From Taklimakanibacter lacteus (GTDB lineage Bacteria; Pseudomonadota; Alphaproteobacteria; Rhizobiales; Aestuariivirgaceae), in assembly GCA_003576695.1 (NCBI GenBank), contig QOZQ01000010.1:186001-250000 (forward strand): a stretch of DNA of 64,000 bases. Reading direction: 5' to 3'. The translations under genes were made by a program, and so were the position numbers. The notes under the pieces are model-generated. The model saw nothing but the letters and a program-made list of their open reading frames with translations, was not told the origin of the DNA and made no database searches. Below, piece by piece: positions 7,255-16,253 of the stretch. Positions within the stretch are counted from its first letter, which is position 1. Every line of letters starts with the position of its first letter.

Positions 7255-9432
7255 ATGGTTAAAGCGGCGCCGATACGACAATACGAGCTGGTTGAGCGGG
7301 TCATGTCCTACGACAAGGGCGCCGACGAGGATCTGCTCAACCGCGCCTATGTCTATGCCATGAAGGCGCATGGCGGCCAGAAGCGCGCCTCGGGCGAGGC
7401 CTATTTCAACCACCCGCTCGAAGTGGCGGCGATTCTCGCCGAGATGAAGCTCGACGGCGCCACCATCGCCGCCGCCCTTCTTCATGATGTGGTTGAAGAT
7501 ACCGAGGCAACCCAGAGCCAGATCGAGGAGAAGTTCGGCCACGAGATCGCCGCCCTGGTCGACGGCCTGACCAAGATGAAGCGGCTCGATCTTGTCACCA
7601 GGGAAGCGACCCAGGCGGAAAATCTGCGCAAGCTCCTGCTCGCCATGGCCAAGGATGTGCGCGTCCTGCTGGTCAAGCTCGCCGACCGTCTGCACAACAT
7701 GCGCACCCTGGGCCACATGGCGCCCGACAAGAAGATCCGCATCTCCCAGGAGACCATGGACATCTACGCGCCGCTCGCCGGGCGCATGGGCATGCAGAAT
7801 GTCCGCGAGGAGCTCGAGGACATCGCCTTCCGGGTGCTCAATCCCGATGCTTTCGCCACAGTGAAGAAGCGCCTCGACCGCCTGCATGAGGAAAGCGGCA
7901 GCCTGCTGGTCGAGATCGAGAAGGAGCTCAAGGGTGAGCTCAAGGCCAATGGCATCGATGCCAAGGTAACGGGACGCGAGAAACGCCCGTACTCCATCTG
8001 GCGCAAGATGGAGCGCAAAAGCCTGTCGCTCGGCCAGCTGTCCGATATCTTCGGCTTTCGCGTCATCGTGTCGTCGAGCGACGAATGCTATCGCGCTCTG
8101 GGTGTCGCGCACCGCACCTGGCGCGCCGTGCCGGGGCGGTTCAAGGACTATATCTCGACGCCCAAGCAGAACGACTATCAGTCGTTGCACACGACCGTCA
8201 TCGGCCCGCATCATCGCCGCGTCGAAATGCAGATCCGCACCCGCGAGATGAACGAGATCGCCGAGCGCGGCGTCGCCGCCCATGCGCTCTACAAGGACGT
8301 CAAGCGCACGCAGGACGCCATCAATGGGGTGCGCGTGCCGTCGGCCGAATCGAACGCCTATCGCTGGCTGCGGCATCTGGTCGAGATGCTGTCTGAAGGC
8401 GAAAGCCCGCGCGAGTTCCTCGAGCATACGAGGCTCGAGCTGTTTCAGGACCAGGTGTTCTGCTTCACCCCCAAGGGCCAGCTCATCGCACTGCCGCGCG
8501 GCGCCACGCCCATCGACTTTGCCTATGCGGTGCATACCAGCATCGGCGACAGCTGCGTCGGCTGCCGCATCAATGGCCGCCACGCCCCGTTGGTGACGCA
8601 GCTCGACAATGGCGATGAGGTCGAGATCATCCGCTCGGAAGCTCAGGTGCCGCCTGCCGCTTGGGAAGGGCTTGCCGTCACCGGCAAGGCGCGCGCCGCC
8701 ATCCGCCGCGCCACCAGGCTTGCGACTCGGCGCCAATATGCCGGCCTCGGCAAGGAGATCGTCGAGCGGCTGCTCGAGAAGGTGGGCAAGACCTTCGTCA
8801 AGGAAGATGTCGCATCCGCCATCTCCCGCACCGGCCACAAGAATCTGGATGACGCGTTGTCGGCCGTCGGGCGCGGCGAACTCGCCGCCGCCGACATCCT
8901 CAAGGCGATGGGGCTGGTGGTCGAGTCGCCGACGCCGCAGCGCCGCAAGCCCGCCTCCCGTCACGGGGAGGCGGAATCAGGCATTCCGATCCGCGGCGCC
9001 GGCCGCGACCAGGCGATGAAATTCTCGCTGGCGACAGGCGCAATTCCGGGCGAGCGCATCGTCGGCATTCGCATGCCGGGCGGCGGCATTGTCATCTATC
9101 CGATCTTCGCGCGGGCGCTCGAGGGCTTCGACAGTGAACCCACCCGCTGGATCGATCTGACCTGGGACACGACGACCGAAGGGCAGCGCTTTCCCGCCCG
9201 CATCCTCGTCAAGGTTCACAACGAGATCGGCGCTCTGGCACAAGTGACCCAGGTGATCGGCGATTCGGGCGCCAATATCGACGAGTTGCAGATGGTCACA
9301 CAGGAAGGGGCGCGGGATTTCTTTGATCTTGACGTTCTGATCGAAGTGCACGATCTCAAGCATCTCAATCAAATCATGCGCGATCTCGAATTGAAACCCC
9401 TGGTGAGCTCGGTCGACCGCGCCGAAGGATAG
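7255..9432 (+). CDS. rel: Bifunctional (p)ppGpp synthetase/hydrolase (Rel/SpoT, RSH)
   Basis: 725 residues with the full RSH layout. The hydrolase HD domain (about 25-180) keeps H53, H77-D78 and the EDTEAT loop. The synthetase domain (about 235-350) has RFKDYISTPKQNDYQSLH. A TGS domain (about 390-450, QVFCFTPKGQLIALPRGATP) and a C-terminal ACT domain (about 640-720) follow. It makes the alarmone ppGpp under starvation and degrades it in growth; as the only RSH seen here it is probably the main one, as in rhizobia. Start ATG at 7255 fits the family N-terminus (RQYELVERV shortly after). Confidence 0.95.
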   Translation: MVKAAPIRQYELVERVMSYDKGADEDLLNRAYVYAMKAHGGQKRASGEAYFNHPLEVAAILAEMKLDGATIAAALLHDVVEDTEATQSQIEEKFGHEIAALVDGLTKMKRLDLVTREATQAENLRKLLLAMAKDVRVLLVKLADRLHNMRTLGHMAPDKKIRISQETMDIYAPLAGRMGMQNVREELEDIAFRVLNPDAFATVKKRLDRLHEESGSLLVEIEKELKGELKANGIDAKVTGREKRPYSIWRKMERKSLSLGQLSDIFGFRVIVSSSDECYRALGVAHRTWRAVPGRFKDYISTPKQNDYQSLHTTVIGPHHRRVEMQIRTREMNEIAERGVAAHALYKDVKRTQDAINGVRVPSAESNAYRWLRHLVEMLSEGESPREFLEHTRLELFQDQVFCFTPKGQLIALPRGATPIDFAYAVHTSIGDSCVGCRINGRHAPLVTQLDNGDEVEIIRSEAQVPPAAWEGLAVTGKARAAIRRATRLATRRQYAGLGKEIVERLLEKVGKTFVKEDVASAISRTGHKNLDDALSAVGRGELAAADILKAMGLVVESPTPQRRKPASRHGEAESGIPIRGAGRDQAMKFSLATGAIPGERIVGIRMPGGGIVIYPIFARALEGFDSEPTRWIDLTWDTTTEGQRFPARILVKVHNEIGALAQVTQVIGDSGANIDELQMVTQEGARDFFDLDVLIEVHDLKHLNQIMRDLELKPLVSSVDRAEG

Positions 9433-9474
9433 GACTGGCTGGTGTGGTGGTTCAGAAAGTGCCCTTACGAATCT

Positions 9475-9514
9475 GAAGTTCGCTCGGAAGGTGCTGCAAG
9501 TGGTTGCGAACTTC
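9475..9514 (+). repeat. Inverted repeat upstream of pyrE
   Basis: Perfect 9-base arms GAAGTTCGC (9475-9483) and GCGAACTTC (9506-9514) with a 22-base loop, ending 16 bases before the pyrE ATG. It may be a regulator site or an RNA hairpin; no T-run follows. Confidence 0.35.
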
Positions 9515-9530
9515 GGATGCGGGGCACGAG

Positions 9531-10112
9531 ATGACCAAAGACGAGGTTCTGGCGGAATTCAGGGCGGCGGGCGCCTTGCTGGAGGGGCATTTCATTCTCT
9601 CATCGGGCCTGCGCAGCGCGCGCTACCTGCAATGCGCCCGCGTATTGATGGATCCCAAACGCGCCGAGCGCCTGTGCGCGGCTCTGGCCGCCAAGGTGCG
9701 CTCGCTGATCGGCGGCATCGACCTCGTCGCATCGCCCGCCATGGGCGGCGTCATCGTCGGCTATGAGGTGGCGCGGCAGTTGGGAGTCGACTCGATCTTC
9801 TTCGAGCGTGTCGAAGGCAAGTTCACCTTGCGCAGGGGCTTTTCGATCGCCAAGGGCGCCCGTGTTCTTATGGTCGAGGATATCGTGACCACGGGGCTGT
9901 CGTCGCGCGAATGCATTGCCGGCATCGATGCGGAGGGGGGGAGAACGGTGGGTGCTGCCTGCCTGATCGACCGCTCCAACGGCAAGGCCGATCTCGGCGT
10001 GCCACTGGCGAGCCTCGCCGGCATGGATATTCCCGCCTACCCGGCCGATCAGCTGCCGCCTGATCTGGCGGCTTTGCCGGCAGTGAAGCCCGGGAGCCGT
10101 GGCCTCAAATGA
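9531..10112 (+). CDS. pyrE: Orotate phosphoribosyltransferase
   Basis: 193 residues. The enzyme joins orotate to PRPP to give OMP in pyrimidine synthesis. Visible signatures are [20 protein letters not shown] at the N-terminus, the [18 protein letters not shown] segment and the PRPP loop [11 protein letters not shown] (about 114-124). The ATG at 9531 gives the normal N-terminus; a TTG at 9504 would only add nine residues. Its stop overlaps the acpS start (ATGA), indicating translational coupling. Confidence 0.93.
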   Translation: MTKDEVLAEFRAAGALLEGHFILSSGLRSARYLQCARVLMDPKRAERLCAALAAKVRSLIGGIDLVASPAMGGVIVGYEVARQLGVDSIFFERVEGKFTLRRGFSIAKGARVLMVEDIVTTGLSSRECIAGIDAEGGRTVGAACLIDRSNGKADLGVPLASLAGMDIPAYPADQLPPDLAALPAVKPGSRGLK

Positions 10113-10513
10113 TCATTGGCCTCGGCAATGATGTGATCGACATAAGGCGGGTCGAGAAGACGCTGGAGCGCTATGGCGAACGCTTCACCCGCCGGGTTTT
10201 TACCGAGATCGAGCGCCGCAAGTCGGATCGCCGCGCCGCCCGCGCGGCCTCCTATGCCAAGCGATATGCCGCCAAGGAAGCCTGCTCCAAGGCGCTGGGC
10301 ACCGGCTTCAGCCGGGGCGTCTTCTGGCGTGACCTGGGGGTGGTGAACGAGCCTTCCGGCAAGCCGACAATGGTCCTGACCGGCGGGGCGGCCGAGCGGC
10401 TGGAGGCGCTTGTTCCCAAAGGACACCGGCCTCACATTCATTTGACCATAACGGACGATTTCCCCTATGCCCAGGCCTTTGTGATCATCGAGGCCCTGCC
10501 TTTGGAAAGCTGA
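10109..10513 (+). CDS. acpS: Holo-[acyl-carrier-protein] synthase
   Basis: 134 residues, overlapping pyrE by four bases. It transfers 4'-phosphopantetheine from CoA to acyl carrier protein. The Mg/CoA-binding signature [14 protein letters not shown] (D8) and the second motif [17 protein letters not shown] are intact. The place between pyrE and lepB is the normal one for this order of bacteria. Confidence 0.95.
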   Translation: MIIGLGNDVIDIRRVEKTLERYGERFTRRVFTEIERRKSDRRAARAASYAKRYAAKEACSKALGTGFSRGVFWRDLGVVNEPSGKPTMVLTGGAAERLEALVPKGHRPHIHLTITDDFPYAQAFVIIEALPLES

Positions 10514-10538
10514 CCGCCAGGATGTAATCATTCCTACG

Positions 10539-10567
10539 TTGAATCAGGCCTATATGCGTATTATAGG
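10539..10567 (+). promoter_or_regulatory. Predicted promoter of lepB
   Basis: TTGAAT (10539-10544), 17-base spacer, TATAGG (10562-10567). The start point would lie about 23 bases before the first lepB ATG. A 7-bp inverted repeat (GCCTATA 10548-10554 / TATAGGC 10562-10568) covers the spacer and -10, possibly an operator. Confidence 0.5.
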
Positions 10568-10596
10568 CTGGAAAACGGGGCCTGCCCGGAATTGGC

Positions 10597-11445
10597 ATGA
10601 ATACTGTGAAACATATGAGAGATCATGATATGGCGGCGGCGGCGCGCGAGCCCCGGAAAAAGTCCGAGGATGGCTTCTGGGATACGATCAAGGTCATCAT
10701 CCAGGCCCTGCTGATCGCCTTCGCCGTCCGGATGTTCCTCTATCAGCCGTTCAACATTCCGTCCGGGTCGATGTATCCCACCCTCAAGGTGGGCGACTAT
10801 CTGTTCGTCTCCAAATTGTCCTATGGCTACAGCAAATACTCCTTCAATTTCGGCTTGAACCTCTTCGGCACCGAGCTGTTCAAATTCGGTCCTATACCGA
10901 TCGATGGCCGCTTCGTCTTCCCGGCCGAGCCCAAGCGCGGCGATGTGGCGGTGTTCAAGCTGCCGCGCGACAATGAGACGGACTACATCAAACGGGTGAT
11001 CGGCCTGCCCGGCGATCACGTCCAGATGCGCGAAGGCGTCCTCTTCATCAATGGTGTGGCGGTCCCCAAGCAGCGCATCGCCGATTTCGTCGACGTGAAG
11101 GGCGAGGGGGGTGGCCGTCCGATCCCGCAATATGTCGAGACCCTGCCGAACGGCGTGACCTACAACGTTCTCGATTTCACGCCCAATGGCGCCGCCGACA
11201 ACACCGAGGAGTATGTCGTGCCGCCCGATCACTATTTCATGATGGGCGACAACCGCGACAACTCACTCGACAGCCGGTTTGGCCAGAACGCGCCGGGCGG
11301 TGGCGTAGGCTTCGTGCCTTATGAGAACTTCGTCGGGCGCGCCGACATCATCTTCTTCTCGATCGAGCCCGATGCCGCCTTCTGGCAGATCTGGAAATGG
11401 CCCACCTCGATACGCTGGCTGCGTTTCTTCAATCTCGTGAATTGA
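10597..11445 (+). CDS. lepB: Signal peptidase I
   Basis: 282 residues. It cleaves signal peptides on the outer face of the cytoplasmic membrane. One N-terminal membrane segment (about 31-50) precedes the catalytic Ser in NIPSGSMYPTL (S58) and the general base Lys in DYIKRVIGLPGD (K132). The C-terminal box FMMGDNRDNSLDSR is present. The first ATG at 10597 fits the predicted promoter; an in-frame ATG at 10630 (MAAAAREP) is a possible alternative. The gene heads lepB-rnc-era. Confidence 0.94.
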   Translation: MNTVKHMRDHDMAAAAREPRKKSEDGFWDTIKVIIQALLIAFAVRMFLYQPFNIPSGSMYPTLKVGDYLFVSKLSYGYSKYSFNFGLNLFGTELFKFGPIPIDGRFVFPAEPKRGDVAVFKLPRDNETDYIKRVIGLPGDHVQMREGVLFINGVAVPKQRIADFVDVKGEGGGRPIPQYVETLPNGVTYNVLDFTPNGAADNTEEYVVPPDHYFMMGDNRDNSLDSRFGQNAPGGGVGFVPYENFVGRADIIFFSIEPDAAFWQIWKWPTSIRWLRFFNLVN

Positions 11446-11449
11446 GGCC

Positions 11450-12157
11450 GTGACTACCGACCGGACGCGCTTCTCCGACCAGGAATTCAAGGCGATAGCG
11501 GCGCTCCTCGGCTACACCTTTACCAATCGTGACCTGCTCAAGGCGGCGCTCACCCATGGCTCGAGCCGCAAGGGCAAGCTCTCCACCACCTATCAGCGCC
11601 TCGAATTCCTCGGCGACCGGGTCCTGGGTCTCGTCATCGCGGAAGAGCTCTATGTCCGCAATCCGCGCAAGGCGGAGGGGCCGCTGGCCCAGAATTTCAG
11701 CCTCCTGGTGCGCGCCGAAGCCTGCGCCGAGGCGGCGCGCGATCTCGGTATCGCCGATCACATAAGGGTCGGCCTCAAGGAGAAGGCGCAAGGCATGGCC
11801 AGCCAGAAGCTCATCCTGGGCGACGTCATGGAATCGATCCTCGGCGCCGTGTATCTCGATGGCGGGCTCGAGCCGGCACGCGGGCTCATCATGCGCCTGT
11901 GGGAGAAGCGCCTCTCCAACCGCACCAAGCTGATCAAGGACGCCAAAAGCTTCCTGCAGGAGTGGGCGCTCGGCCAGGCAAAGCCCATACCTGCCTATCG
12001 CGTCGTTTCGCGCGACGGCCCCGATCATTCACCCCATTTCACCATCGCCGTCATGGTCGACGGCTTCACCGAGGCGATTGCCAGCGCCCAGTCGAAGCGC
12101 ATCGGCGAACAACTCGCGGCGGAAGCCTTCCTGCGCCGGGAAAAGATCAGAAAGTGA
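11450..12157 (+). CDS. rnc: Ribonuclease III
   Basis: 235 residues from a GTG at 11450, four bases after the lepB stop. The RNase III signature QRLEFLGDRVLGL (about 49-61, with E52 and D56) marks the endonuclease domain, and the last 70 residues (SFLQEWALGQAKPIPAYR ... ) form the double-stranded-RNA-binding domain. The enzyme processes rRNA precursors and structured mRNAs. Its stop overlaps the era start (GTGA). Confidence 0.95.
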   Translation: MTTDRTRFSDQEFKAIAALLGYTFTNRDLLKAALTHGSSRKGKLSTTYQRLEFLGDRVLGLVIAEELYVRNPRKAEGPLAQNFSLLVRAEACAEAARDLGIADHIRVGLKEKAQGMASQKLILGDVMESILGAVYLDGGLEPARGLIMRLWEKRLSNRTKLIKDAKSFLQEWALGQAKPIPAYRVVSRDGPDHSPHFTIAVMVDGFTEAIASAQSKRIGEQLAAEAFLRREKIRK

Positions 12158-13050
12158 CAGAACAGCAAACCCGTTGCGGCTTCTGCGCCATCATCGGCGC
12201 CCCCAATGCCGGCAAGTCGACCCTGGTCAACGCGCTGGCCGGGGCCAAGATCTCGATCGTATCGCACAAGGTGCAGACGACCCGATCGCGCCTGCGCGCC
12301 ATTGTCATCGCCGGCGTAAGCCAGATCATCTTCGTCGACACGCCCGGCATCTTCAAGCCGAAGCGCCGGCTCGACGAGGCGATGGTCGAGGGCGCCTGGG
12401 CCGGGGCCGGCGAGGCGGATGCCGTCGTCCTGCTGGCGGATGTCCGCCGGGGCCTGAACGACGAGGTCCTGGCGATCATCGAAGGGCTGAAGAAGAACGG
12501 CATCCAGGCCTTCCTCGCCCTCAACAAGATCGATCTGGTGAAGCCTGAGCAGCTTCTCGACCTGTCCGGCAGGTTCAACGAAGCCTTCGCCTTCCGCGAG
12601 ACCTTCATGATCAGCGCGCTCAACGGCAGCGGCGTCGAGCGTTTGCGCGACAAGGTCGCCGCTCTGATGCCGGATGGGCCCTGGCTCTATGCCGAGGACC
12701 AGATCGCCGATGTGCCGCTCCGGTTCCTCGCCGCCGAGACGACGCGCGAGAAGCTCTATGAGCGCCTGCATGAGGAATTGCCCTATGCCTCGACCGTCGA
12801 GACGGAGAAGTGGGAGGAGCGCAAGGACGGTTCGGTGCGCATCGATCAGGTGATCTATGTCGAGCGCGAGAGCCAGCGCAAGATCGTGCTGGGCAAAGGC
12901 GGCCAGACCATCAAGGCGTTGGGCCAGGCGGCGCGGATCGAGCTCGAGAAGGTATTCGAGCGACGCGTGCACCTGTTCCTGTTCGTCAAGGTGCGCGAGA
13001 ACTGGGCCAAGGACCCCGAGCGTTTGCGCGCGATGGGCCTGCTGGATTGA
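12154..13050 (+). CDS. era: GTPase Era
   Basis: 298 residues from the GTG at 12154, which overlaps the rnc stop by four bases. The G1 loop GAPNAGKS (15-22), switch region KVQTTRSRLRAI, G3 DTPGIF and G4 NKIDLV are clear; the C-terminal KH domain contains VLGKGGQTIKALG. Era binds 16S rRNA 3' ends during small-subunit assembly. The open frame extends further upstream inside rnc but that part is not Era. Confidence 0.95.
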   Translation: MTEQQTRCGFCAIIGAPNAGKSTLVNALAGAKISIVSHKVQTTRSRLRAIVIAGVSQIIFVDTPGIFKPKRRLDEAMVEGAWAGAGEADAVVLLADVRRGLNDEVLAIIEGLKKNGIQAFLALNKIDLVKPEQLLDLSGRFNEAFAFRETFMISALNGSGVERLRDKVAALMPDGPWLYAEDQIADVPLRFLAAETTREKLYERLHEELPYASTVETEKWEERKDGSVRIDQVIYVERESQRKIVLGKGGQTIKALGQAARIELEKVFERRVHLFLFVKVRENWAKDPERLRAMGLLD

Positions 13051-13108
13051 AAGCCCTATATATCGTCACCCCGGCGAGGTGTGGAGAAAAATTGGCGCGT
13101 CTCTGAAA

Positions 13109-13831
13109 ATGGAATGGAAAGACGAAGGCATAATCCTCGCCGTCAAGCGCCATGGCGAATCGAGCGCCATCGCCGAGATTCTGACGGCAACGCGCGGACG
13201 CTCGCTGGGCCTCGTGCGCGGCGGCCGCTCGCGCCAGATGCGCCCGGTGCTGCAGCCGGGCAATATCGTCCTTGCCACATGGCGGGCGCGGCTCGAGGAG
13301 CATCTGGGGAATTTCGCCATCGAGCCCATGGAGCTCAAGGCCGGGCTCCTGATCGGCGAGGCGATGCGGCTGGCCGCCTTGACCACGCTGACGGCGGAAG
13401 CCCAGTTGCTGCCGGAGCGCGAGCCGCATCCGCGCATCTATGAGGCGATGCGGGTTATCCTCGATGCGCTGCCCGATGCCGATACCTGGCCGCCTTTGCT
13501 GGTGCGCTGGGAGCTGGGGCTCCTTGATGAATTGGGGTTCGGGCTCGATCTGGCGCGCTGCGCCGCCACCGGCACGAGCGAGGATCTTGCCTATGTGTCG
13601 CCCAGGACGGGGAGGGCAGTGAGTCGCGACGCGGGGCGGGCCTATCACGACCGGCTGCTCGTCCTGCCGCAATTCCTCAAGGGCATTCAGGCTGGAGCGC
13701 CGGGACCTTCGGACGTCATTGACGGACTCAAGCTTACCGGCTTCTTCCTCGACCGGCATGTCTTCGGTCCCCGCGGCGTGCCGGCGCCCGAATCCCGACA
13801 CTGGATCGTGAGCCATCTCGCCACGCGGTAA
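13109..13831 (+). CDS. recO: DNA repair protein RecO
   Basis: 240 residues starting MEWKDEGIILAVKRHGESSA, the typical RecO N-terminal OB fold; the helical C-terminal domain follows (LGFGLDLARCAATG ... LYVSPRTGRAV-like region). RecO works with RecR to load RecA on gapped DNA. The ATG at 13109 was chosen because it starts the OB fold; the frame is open earlier inside era. No zinc-binding Cys cluster is seen. The gene ends the rpoZ-to-recO block. Confidence 0.92.
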   Translation: MEWKDEGIILAVKRHGESSAIAEILTATRGRSLGLVRGGRSRQMRPVLQPGNIVLATWRARLEEHLGNFAIEPMELKAGLLIGEAMRLAALTTLTAEAQLLPEREPHPRIYEAMRVILDALPDADTWPPLLVRWELGLLDELGFGLDLARCAATGTSEDLAYVSPRTGRAVSRDAGRAYHDRLLVLPQFLKGIQAGAPGPSDVIDGLKLTGFFLDRHVFGPRGVPAPESRHWIVSHLATR

Positions 13832-13909
13832 GGCGCGAATGCGGCGCAAAGGCCGCATTGATCGCGTTGCGAGGCTTCCATAGATTGCGCCGCGCCGAAA
13901 GGAGCACCC

Positions 13910-14314
13910 ATGCTTGGCCGCTTGAACCATGTCGCCATCGCCGTCCCCAGCCTCGAACAGGGGATCAGGACCTATCGCGATGTGCTGGGGGCGAAAGTTT
14001 CCCGGCCCCAGGCCGAGCCCGCTCATGGGGTGACGGTGGTTTTCGTCGAATTGCCCAACACCAAGATCGAGTTGCTCGAGCCCTTGGGGGATGCCTCGCC
14101 GATCAAGGGCTTTCTCGACAAGAACCCGTCCGGCGGCATCCATCATGTCTGCTATGAGGTCGCCGACATCATCGCCGCGCGCGACCGGTTGAAGGCCGAA
14201 GGCGCCCGCATCCTGGGCGACGGGGAGCCCAGGATCGGCGCGCATGGCAAGCCGGTTCTCTTCCTTCACCCCAAGGATTTCTCCGGCACGCTGGTGGAGC
14301 TCGAGCAGGCATGA
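13910..14314 (+). CDS. mce: Methylmalonyl-CoA epimerase
   Basis: 134 residues of the VOC/glyoxalase fold: LNHVAIAVPSLEQGIRTY at the start with His metal ligand, PNTKIELLEPLG, GGIHHVCYEVADI and FLHPKDFSGTLVELEQ with the closing Glu. It interconverts the (R) and (S) forms of methylmalonyl-CoA in propionate metabolism. A strong AGGAG ribosome site lies before the ATG. It is the first gene of the mce-DUF1467 pair, conserved before proS in this order of bacteria; the RNase J gene often found upstream is absent here. Confidence 0.93.
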   Translation: MLGRLNHVAIAVPSLEQGIRTYRDVLGAKVSRPQAEPAHGVTVVFVELPNTKIELLEPLGDASPIKGFLDKNPSGGIHHVCYEVADIIAARDRLKAEGARILGDGEPRIGAHGKPVLFLHPKDFSGTLVELEQA

Positions 14315-14562
14315 AGATCGGCACCGCAATAGCGATCTATTTCGTCGTCTGGTGGATAGTCCTGTTCGCCATCCTGCCGCTCGGCGTGAAGAATGCCCAT
14401 GAAGCAGGCGAAACGACGCTCGAGGGCAATGAGCCGGGTGCGCCGGTGAAGCATCAAATGGGAAAGAAGGCGCTGATCACGACCGTGGTCGCGGCGATCG
14501 TCTTCGCGATCATCTATTATTCGATCCAGTACTTCTGGCCCTGGATTGTCGACCCGAAGTAA
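14311..14562 (+). CDS. DUF1467 small membrane protein
   Basis: 83 residues overlapping mce by four bases (ATGA). Two membrane segments are visible (about 4-24 and 52-75) around a short polar loop (NAHEAGETTLEGNEPGAPVKHQ). It belongs to the DUF1467 family, of unknown function, normally found between mce and proS in Alphaproteobacteria. Confidence 0.88.
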   Translation: MKIGTAIAIYFVVWWIVLFAILPLGVKNAHEAGETTLEGNEPGAPVKHQMGKKALITTVVAAIVFAIIYYSIQYFWPWIVDPK

Positions 14563-14582
14563 GGCGGGTAGGCCCCAATGAA

Positions 14583-14610
14583 AAAAAGCAAGGCTTTCGC
14601 CTTGCTTTTT
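14583..14610. terminator. Bidirectional intrinsic terminator
   Basis: AAAAAGCAAGGC - TTTC - GCCTTGCTTTTT: a 12-bp near-perfect stem with A-run and T-run, 20 bases after the DUF1467 stop. It should end the mce-DUF1467 transcript and could also stop leftward transcription. Confidence 0.9.
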
Positions 14611-14811
14611 GTTGAGTGTGTTGTCTTCAACTGCACTCCGGGACTTCGTCCCGTGGCGGCTGCTGCCCTTGTCGGCGCGCCGGAAGACTCCTCCCCAGAC
14701 TTGGGCTTGTGACCCTCATCCTTGTCGTTATTGGAACGCGACGCTAGACTATTTTTCATCGTCCTGTCACGTGAAATGTGACGGAACAGTGGCGAAAATT
14801 TCGGGCAGCAT
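14611..14811. other. Intergenic stretch between terminator and proS promoter
   Basis: Part of a 368-base gene-free region. A short inverted repeat GTCAC/GTGAC (14766-14770 and 14778-14782) lies upstream of the proS promoter. A leftward 80-codon open frame (14759 to 14517) crosses the terminator and is not accepted as a gene. No RNA gene was recognised. Confidence 0.4.
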
Positions 14812-14840
14812 TTGACGCCAAACCGGGCAGGCAATACCTG
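14812..14840 (+). promoter_or_regulatory. Predicted proS promoter with shared CAGCATTTGACGCC block
   Basis: TTGACG (14812-14817), 17-base spacer, TACCTG (14835-14840). The 14 bases CAGCATTTGACGCC around the -35 are identical to those before pyrH and match 13/14 before argS. The leader to the proS ATG is about 85 bases. Confidence 0.55.
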
Positions 14841-14930
14841 ACTGGCATACCGGAAAATGCCGTACAGGCTTGAGTTCCGGGCGGATTCGCTCCAAAAGGT
14901 CCGGCAATTTCCCTCCCACCAGGATTCTCC

Positions 14931-16253
14931 ATGCGTATTTCCCAGTATTTCATGCCCATTCTGCGCGACGACCCCAAGGAGGCCGAGATCGCGTCCCACC
15001 GGCTCATGCTGCGCTCCGGCATGATCCGCCAGGAGGCGGCGGGCAGCTACTCCTGGTTGCCGATGGGCTTCCGGGTTCTCAAGAAGATTGAGCAGATCGT
15101 GCGCGAGGAGCAGGACCGCGCCGGCGCCATCGAGGTCCTGATGCCCACCATCCAGTCCGCCGACCTTTGGAAGAAATCCGGCCGCTATAACGCCTATGGG
15201 CCGGAGATGCTGCGCATCCGCGATCGCCATGACCGCGACATGCTCTATGGGCCCACCAATGAGGAGATGATCACCGACATCTTCCGCTCGGTGCAGAGCT
15301 ACAAGGACCTGCCGCGCAATCTCTATCATATCCAGTGGAAGTTCCGCGACGAGGTGCGCCCCCGCTTCGGCGTCATGCGCGGCCGCGAATTCCTGATGAA
15401 GGATGCCTATTCCTTCGACCTCGATCGCGAGGCCGGCCAGCATTCCTATAACAAGATGTTCGTCGCCTATTTGCGCACCTTCGCGCGCATGGGGCTGAAG
15501 GCGGTGCCGATGCGCGCCGAGACCGGCCCCATCGGCGGCAAGGACAGCCACGAATTCCTCATCCTCGCCGATACGGGCGAGAGCGAGGTGTTCTTCGACC
15601 GCGATTTCTACGACATGGACTGGAGCAATTTCGATATCGACTATGACGATGTCGGCAAAGTGGCGAAGCTCGTCGATGACTTCACCAGCAAATATGCGGC
15701 GACCGACGAAAAGCACGACAAGGCCGAATTCGAGCAGCGCGTGCCGGAAGCCCGCCGCCTGACCGGAAGGGGTATCGAAGTCGGCCATATTTTCTTCTTC
15801 GGCACCAAATATTCTGAGCCCCTGGGATGTCTGGTCCAGGGACCGGATGGGAAGCAGGTGCCGGTGCAGTCGGGATCTTACGGAATTGGCGTGTCGCGCC
15901 TGGTGGGCGGCATCATCGAGGCGAGCCACGATGAGAACGGCATCATCTGGCCGGAGCCGGTGGCGCCCTTCAAGCTCGGCCTCATCAACCTGAAGGCCGG
16001 CGATGCCGAGACCGACCAGGCCTGCGAGAAGATCTATCGGGGCCTCGCCGCCAAGGGCGTCGAGGTGCTTTATGACGACACCGATGAGCGTCCGGGCGGC
16101 AAGTTCAAGGTCATGGACCTGATCGGCCTGCCCTGGCAGGTCATCATCGGGCCGCGCGGCCTGAAGGACGGCATTGCCGAGGTGAAGAATCGCAAGACGG
16201 GCGAGCGCAGCAATGTGCCGCTGGCCGACATCATCGGCAGGTTCTCCAACTGA
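14931..16253 (+). CDS. proS: Prolyl-tRNA synthetase (short alphaproteobacterial form)
   Basis: 440 residues. Class II synthetase motifs are visible: motif 1 region [20 protein letters not shown], motif 2 [31 protein letters not shown] and motif 3 [17 protein letters not shown], followed by an anticodon-binding domain (about 340-440). It lacks the editing insertion found in the roughly 570-residue enteric enzyme, as usual for Alphaproteobacteria. Its stop overlaps the lolC ATG by one base (TGATG). Confidence 0.96.
   Translation: MRISQYFMPILRDDPKEAEIASHRLMLRSGMIRQEAAGSYSWLPMGFRVLKKIEQIVREEQDRAGAIEVLMPTIQSADLWKKSGRYNAYGPEMLRIRDRHDRDMLYGPTNEEMITDIFRSVQSYKDLPRNLYHIQWKFRDEVRPRFGVMRGREFLMKDAYSFDLDREAGQHSYNKMFVAYLRTFARMGLKAVPMRAETGPIGGKDSHEFLILADTGESEVFFDRDFYDMDWSNFDIDYDDVGKVAKLVDDFTSKYAATDEKHDKAEFEQRVPEARRLTGRGIEVGHIFFFGTKYSEPLGCLVQGPDGKQVPVQSGSYGIGVSRLVGGIIEASHDENGIIWPEPVAPFKLGLINLKAGDAETDQACEKIYRGLAAKGVEVLYDDTDERPGGKFKVMDLIGLPWQVIIGPRGLKDGIAEVKNRKTGERSNVPLADIIGRFSN

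Noticed and set aside
7210-8964. 584-codon open frame antisense to rel
   Set aside because: Long antisense frames are expected in GC-rich coding DNA; the sense strand encodes an intact Rel/SpoT and the antisense product shows no domain. The same applies to long antisense frames opposite bamA and opposite the Sel1/P450 genes.
14517-14759. Leftward 80-codon open frame starting MKNSLASRSNND
   Set aside because: It has an AGGA before the ATG, but it runs through the strong bidirectional terminator and the end of the DUF1467 gene, has low-complexity composition and matches no family I know.
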